Shown one piece after another: positions 53,993 through 57,090 of a stretch of 57,090 bases of DNA. Every line of letters begins with the position of its first letter. Position 1 is the first letter of the stretch. The notes under the pieces are model-generated. The model did no database searches. It saw nothing but the letters and a program-made list of their open reading frames with translations, and had not been told where the DNA came from. The stretch is taken from NCBI RefSeq assembly GCF_004117855.1, contig NZ_QWBW01000034.1, positions 1 through 57,090 on the forward strand, given 5' to 3'. This DNA comes from Modicisalibacter coralii (GTDB lineage: Bacteria; Pseudomonadota; Gammaproteobacteria; Pseudomonadales; Halomonadaceae). Made by a program: the position numbers and the translations under genes.

Positions 53993-55047
53993 TGGCATAT
54001 CCCCAGGTCCCTAACTTGCCGCCAGCCCCGGTTCGCGGCGAGGATTTCGAGACGTTCGCGGCTAAAGCCAATGACCATGCTGCCGCCCTTAATCCGTGGA
54101 CTGACGACATCAATACGCTGGCTGACTGGATGGATACGACTGCCGGCCAGGTCGATGCCGATAAACAGGCTGCCGCATCGTCTGCAACTGCTGCATCAGA
54201 TAGCGCCACTGCCGCCGCTAACTCAGCACAATCAGCAAGCGACGACGCAGACCGAGCGGAAAGCGCCGTTGCAACGCTGCCAGAAGGCACGCTCAACGAC
54301 TCCGTGACAGCGACCGACAGTACATGGTCAAGCGACAAGATCAGCTCGGAGATTGCGGCGTCGGCGTCCGTCGTTCAATACGACGAATTTACTGCATCTG
54401 GCACTTGGGTAAAACACCCTAATGCTCGGTATGTTTACCGTGAAATCGTCGGTGCCGCTGGCGGCGGGGCTAATCAAACTGGTGACGACAAGGCAGGCGG
54501 CGGCGGCGGCGGCCTTTTCGACTCAAAACTGTTGTTAGCTAGTGACCTCTCGGACACTGAAGACGTTGTTATAGGATCGGGTGGTCTTGGCGCTCCAGCG
54601 GGTAGCAATGCAAACGGACAACCGGGTGGGTCCACGTCATTTGGCGATATTTCAGTGCCCGGATCAGACAGGGGTTTTCTAGGAGGTCGCGGCGGATTTT
54701 CTGGATCCTCTGAACAGAGTGTCCCGAAAAACATATCAGGATTTGGCGGTGGTTATTTTGGTGCGACTGGAGGCGACTCTAATTCTACATTCGGGATTCT
54801 TTCGCAGCCAATTGGAGGTGATTCCCGAAAAGGGGGCGGTGGAGGCGCAGCAACAGAAGGGGCTGGTGTTACAATAAATCGTGCCGGAGGGCTATCGGTA
54901 GAAGCAGGAAATGGCGGTAATGCATCGACTGATGCCAACGTTAAGGGTGGTGACGGTCAATACCCCGGAGGCGGTGGCGGCGCATCGAAAAACGATGGCG
55001 GTGGCGGCAATGGCGCTGATGGTCGCGTTAGAGTCTGGCAATGGTAA
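53992..55047 (+). CDS. tail fibre/adhesin with glycine-rich tip
   Basis: 351 aa. An N-terminal attachment part (PQVPNLPPAPVRGEDFETFA), an Ala/Ser coiled-coil repeat (SSATAASDSATAAANSAQSA), then a domain with many Gly runs (GGGGGGLFDSKLLLASD, KGGGGGAATEGAGVTINRAG, GDGQYPGGGGGASKNDGGGG). The poly-Gly pattern is like the tips of gp38-type adhesins and other Gly-rich fibre ends, so it is likely to decide host range. Confidence 0.8.
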   Translation: MAYPQVPNLPPAPVRGEDFETFAAKANDHAAALNPWTDDINTLADWMDTTAGQVDADKQAAASSATAASDSATAAANSAQSASDDADRAESAVATLPEGTLNDSVTATDSTWSSDKISSEIAASASVVQYDEFTASGTWVKHPNARYVYREIVGAAGGGANQTGDDKAGGGGGGLFDSKLLLASDLSDTEDVVIGSGGLGAPAGSNANGQPGGSTSFGDISVPGSDRGFLGGRGGFSGSSEQSVPKNISGFGGGYFGATGGDSNSTFGILSQPIGGDSRKGGGGGAATEGAGVTINRAGGLSVEAGNGGNASTDANVKGGDGQYPGGGGGASKNDGGGGNGADGRVRVWQW

Positions 55048-55058
55048 CGGAGTCAATT

Positions 55059-55460
55059 ATGCGAGCTGCAATTATTGAAAACGGCGTTGTCGTTAATGTA
55101 GCCCGAGTCGCTGATCAGGATTTCGCCGATCAAATGGGATGGGTTGTTAGTGATGAGGCGAGGATAGGCGACAGTTACAATGCCGACACCGGAGAATTTA
55201 CAAGCCCGCCCCCTGAACCACAGCCCGAACCCAATTATTTCACATACAAAACTGACATCTGGCAGCGATGCACGGATGCCGAGGCCGAGACGCTGGACGG
55301 CGCTTTGTCCCAGGCGACAGCAAAAGAGCGCCGCATGTGGGAAGACAGTCTCACTATTGAACATTCGAGCGACTACTACGACATCCTGCGCGCTGAGATG
55401 ATCGATCGGTTCGGCGAGGCGCGCACTGATGTAATCCTGGCCCCATCAAGCGAGGTGTAA
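55059..55460 (+). CDS. tail fibre assembly-like protein
   Basis: 133 aa. MRAAIIENGVVVNVARVADQ, GDSYNADTGEFTSPPPEP is the opening of small proteins that follow fibre genes, including fibre assembly proteins; the C-terminus is helical (AKERRMWEDSLTIEHSSDYY). GGAG precedes ATG 55059. Confidence 0.65.
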   Translation: MRAAIIENGVVVNVARVADQDFADQMGWVVSDEARIGDSYNADTGEFTSPPPEPQPEPNYFTYKTDIWQRCTDAEAETLDGALSQATAKERRMWEDSLTIEHSSDYYDILRAEMIDRFGEARTDVILAPSSEV

Positions 55461-55461
55461 A

Positions 55462-55785
55462 ATGACTCATCGCATGGACATGCTGACCGATTTCACCGAC
55501 TAAGACGTGATTCCAGCGTTCTGGGGTGGCTGCCAGCGGCTGGTAAAGCGCAGCACTGTGCTTGGCGCTCTGGAGCAACGCATTTCGACTGTCGAGTATG
55601 CTCCCAGCAATGCCGGCTTGGCGTCTCGTGTTGGATCGCTTGAGCAGTGGCGCCAGAACAAAGCGGCGGCGATCTCGGACGCCAGCACCGATATGGGCGG
55701 TATGGGCGTCAGTGTGGCCGGCGTCAACGTCGCCAGCACGTCCGCTGTGCAGTATCTGAAGGCGCTGAGGCGAGAGCAGAGCTAG
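55462..55785 (+). pseudogene. tail-end gene interrupted by an in-frame TAA
   Basis: MTHRMDMLTDFTD, TAA (55501-55503), then the same frame continues DVIPAFWGGCQRLVKRSTVL, GALEQRISTVEYAPSNAGLA to the stop at 55785. CAA to TAA would be a single transition. Translation may restart at GTG 55507 to give about 92 aa, but no SD stands before it. Either a recent nonsense mutation, or a real gene starting at 55507. Confidence 0.55.
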
Positions 55786-56204
55786 CGGCCACACCATGCT
55801 TTGCCATGTGTGCCGGGTCTGTACGGGATAGCGTAGCCCTCGGCGAGCAGTGTGTCGTTGAGCGATTCGCCGTCTAGCGTAACTTCGACGAGGGGCCGGT
55901 TGAATCCGTCCTCACCCTGCCGCTTCACATCCACCACCTCTGCCGCCCTGACGCGCTCTCTGACGTACTGGGTCGCCCGGGCGGCTAGCTCCCTCTCCCG
56001 CTCGCGTTCGGCTTCTGTGTCGCAGCGTGAGCGGGATTCTGGGGTGTTGAGCCGGACGAGGCGCACATCGAACACGTCCCAGCCGGGCTCGTTGCCTCGG
56101 ATCTCGACTCGGATCGTGTCACCATCTACGACCTCAAGGACGTTCACCGGCATGGCCAGGGCCGGCAGGGGCAGGAGTGCGAGGGCTAGGGCGAGGCGGG
56201 TCAT
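55782..56204 (-). CDS. secreted thermonuclease (SNase family)
   Basis: 140 aa with a signal peptide (MTRLALALALLPLPALAMPV). The nuclease core shows VVDGDTIRVEI (Asp), VRLVRLNTPESRS (Arg and Glu) and DGFNRPLVEVTLDGESLN (Arg), as in staphylococcal nuclease, and LLAEGYAIPYRPG. It would degrade DNA or RNA outside the cytoplasm. Lies against the late genes at the prophage edge, so it is probably expressed in the lysogen. Confidence 0.88.
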   Translation of the reverse strand: MTRLALALALLPLPALAMPVNVLEVVDGDTIRVEIRGNEPGWDVFDVRLVRLNTPESRSRCDTEAERERERELAARATQYVRERVRAAEVVDVKRQGEDGFNRPLVEVTLDGESLNDTLLAEGYAIPYRPGTHGKAWCGR

Positions 56205-56362
56205 TCGCTATCTCTATCGGACATGGCTTGATCTATGCATTCTCGCAAGGACGACCCAAAGTAAGTCTCATCACCAATAAACGTCGCAGAAAATCCGTCC
56301 CAGTCGCATCCGGCTTTTTCGATAAAATCAAGTCGGCGCTTGTCGTCGATCTCTTCTCCCAT
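56201..56362 (-). CDS. 53-aa protein coupled to the thermonuclease
   Basis: MGEEIDDKRRLDFIEKAGCD then WDGFSATFIGDETYFGSSLR. Its stop overlaps the thermonuclease ATG (ATGA at 56204). GGGAGTGAGAG precedes its ATG. Function unknown. Confidence 0.55.
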   Translation of the reverse strand: MGEEIDDKRRLDFIEKAGCDWDGFSATFIGDETYFGSSLRECIDQAMSDRDSE

Positions 56363-56365
56363 CTC

Positions 56366-56578
56366 TCACTCCCCATCCAGTCGCACAGCGCATCCGGCGT
56401 ACTCGCCGTTAGTGTACCTTTCTTCGATTGTCCTTTGCTCAGCCACCGACAGCCCCACATAGACAGGCGTCACGCCGTACTCCCGGCGGATCTCGGCGAA
56501 CGCCTCGGCCATGTGCTGGTCAATGATGGCCTGCATGCCCTGCTTGGCTTCGCGGTAGTTGCTGATTGCGTTGTTCAT
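56366..56578 (-). CDS. 70-aa hypothetical protein
   Basis: MNNAISNYREAKQGMQAIID, FAEIRREYGVTPVYVGLSVA. GGAGGCGGGG precedes ATG 56578; three bp before the next gene. Function unknown. Confidence 0.6.
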   Translation of the reverse strand: MNNAISNYREAKQGMQAIIDQHMAEAFAEIRREYGVTPVYVGLSVAEQRTIEERYTNGEYAGCAVRLDGE

Positions 56579-56598
56579 CCCCGCCTCCATATCCTGTC

Positions 56599-56955
56599 TC
56601 ACGCATTCTCGCACAATGCCGCGTACTGCCGGCATACCTCATAATGGCCACGCTCGGCATCAAGGCTGTGGTTGTATCCCTCCATTTCCAACCCACCCCA
56701 GTCCAAGATATTCGGATCACCGTCAGCGTTGTCGCCATCCATCTCGAAAACCATAGTCTCGAAATAGCGATCAGCACCTACCTGCTCGATCTTTCCCGGC
56801 TCCCGGAGTGGGTCAAGAATAAGTCTCCCGACTGTTGATACGAGATACTTGCCGTTGATACTGGTTGCCAAGTGGAATTGGCACCTAGCACCGCAGATGT
56901 GATGGCCGGGGAACCCGTACCACTTCCAGCCTTCTTGACTATGCATGTTGCTCAT
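56599..56955 (-). CDS. conserved prophage hypothetical protein
   Basis: 118 aa: WKWYGFPGHHICGARCQFHL, ATSINGKYLVSTVGRLI, ADRYFETMVFEMDG, GYNHSLDAERGHYEVCRQYA. This is a frequent type in proteobacterial prophages, function unknown. GAGAAAG precedes ATG 56955. Confidence 0.7.
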   Translation of the reverse strand: MSNMHSQEGWKWYGFPGHHICGARCQFHLATSINGKYLVSTVGRLILDPLREPGKIEQVGADRYFETMVFEMDGDNADGDPNILDWGGLEMEGYNHSLDAERGHYEVCRQYAALCENA

Positions 56956-57032
56956 TGCTTTCTCTCCTCGTGGTGTGCTAGCAACAACCCAGCAGCGAGC
57001 ATCGTGTATGGCGTGATGTATGGTGACGCCAC
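56952..57032 (-). CDS. 26-aa peptide, GTG start
   Basis: ASPYITPYTMLAAGLLLAHH then EERKQ. The stop overlaps the next ATG (ATGA), and GGGGCAGG stands before the GTG. Short hydrophobic peptides of this pattern occur in other phages, to my recollection. Low certainty. Confidence 0.42.
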   Translation of the reverse strand: MASPYITPYTMLAAGLLLAHHEERKQ

Positions 57033-57045
57033 CCTGCCCCTAATG

Positions 57046-57066
57046 AAGCCCTATATTTCGGGCTTG
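57046..57066. terminator. hairpin at the right edge
   Basis: AAGCCC, TATATTTC, GGGCTT, followed by GTT. Works in either direction; 10 bp before the att core. Confidence 0.5.
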
Positions 57067-57075
57067 TTAGGAGCG

Positions 57076-57089
57076 CGTTGCCCGCTCCA
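57076..57089. other. putative attR core
   Basis: CGTTGCCCGCTCCA, identical to positions 1-14 and 165-178. Together with flanking bases it forms GGAGCG/CGCTCC with a 7-nt loop (57070-57088), so it may lie in a host terminator or structural RNA. Confidence 0.7.
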
Positions 57090-57090
57090 G

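Noticed and set aside
1-57090. CRISPR arrays, Cas genes, diversity-generating retroelement or reverse transcriptase
   Set aside because: No regularly spaced repeats, no RT motif (xxDD) and no TR/VR pair were seen; the only nucleic-acid-guided protein family present is TnpB.

Overview
The window looks like one complete temperate siphophage of the Caudoviricetes, carried as a prophage in a GC-rich gammaproteobacterium. A halomonad-like host is plausible from the overall look of the proteins, but this is an impression and not a result. The evidence for a complete prophage is a P4-type tyrosine integrase at the left edge, a 14-bp sequence (CGTTGCCCGCTCCA) found at both edges, a cI/cro immunity region, and full replication, lysis, packaging, head and tail modules in the usual order.

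Layout. Positions 1-328 hold a 164-bp tandem duplication that carries two copies of the putative att core; the integrase follows (347-1597). From about 1.58 to 16.25 kb nearly everything is leftward: an AlpA-type excisionase, many small accessory genes, dCTP deaminase, a DUF5664-like gene split by a homing endonuclease, a DUF4942 protein and the RecE/RecT recombination pair. Most genes overlap by ATGA, GTGA or TGATG, so they form one long, translationally coupled leftward operon, and many members are under 60 codons. Its promoter (PL) lies near 16.85 kb. The promoter-proximal 2.5 kb alternates small genes with compact structured RNAs: two tRNA-like elements and two elements closed by an identical 13-bp stem. 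cI (16990-17670) and cro (17756-17932) diverge at about 17.7 kb, and matching operator motifs overlap the -10 boxes of PL and PR. The rightward early operon (17.7-28.4 kb) encodes two small RHH-like proteins, a Rha/KilAC antirepressor, an O-like initiator, a DnaB helicase, a PD-(D/E)XK nuclease, a DNA methyltransferase, NinB, a DUF968-type HNH protein and a small resolvase-like nuclease. Lysis (29.6-32.4 kb) comprises a lambda R-like endolysin, holin candidates and a spanin candidate. Packaging and head genes run 33.2-42.7 kb, and tail genes 42.8-55.5 kb. The right edge is a short leftward cluster with a secreted thermonuclease.

Mobile DNA within the phage is the most striking theme. Two divergent IS200/IS605-type tnpB elements (2903-4216 and 26281-27561) sit in opposite orientation. 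Each appears to have inserted between the Shine-Dalgarno sequence and the start codon of a coupled gene pair, next to the same TCATCA motif. A free-standing endonuclease VII-like HNH gene splits the DUF5664-like gene without closing its reading frame. A second endonuclease gene sits in the 3' end of a holin gene and has displaced the original C-terminal codons, which survive downstream. A KilA-N/HNH/AP2-like fusion lies just before the lysis genes.

A second, P22 immI-like immunity cassette (two antirepressor-type genes divergent from a repressor that combines HTH and ribbon-helix-helix domains) interrupts the tail cluster between the tail assembly chaperone and the tape measure. The chaperone gene carries the lambda GGGAAAG slippery heptamer followed by an open -1 frame. 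All functional assignments come from reading motifs in the sequence; no searches or folding programs were run.
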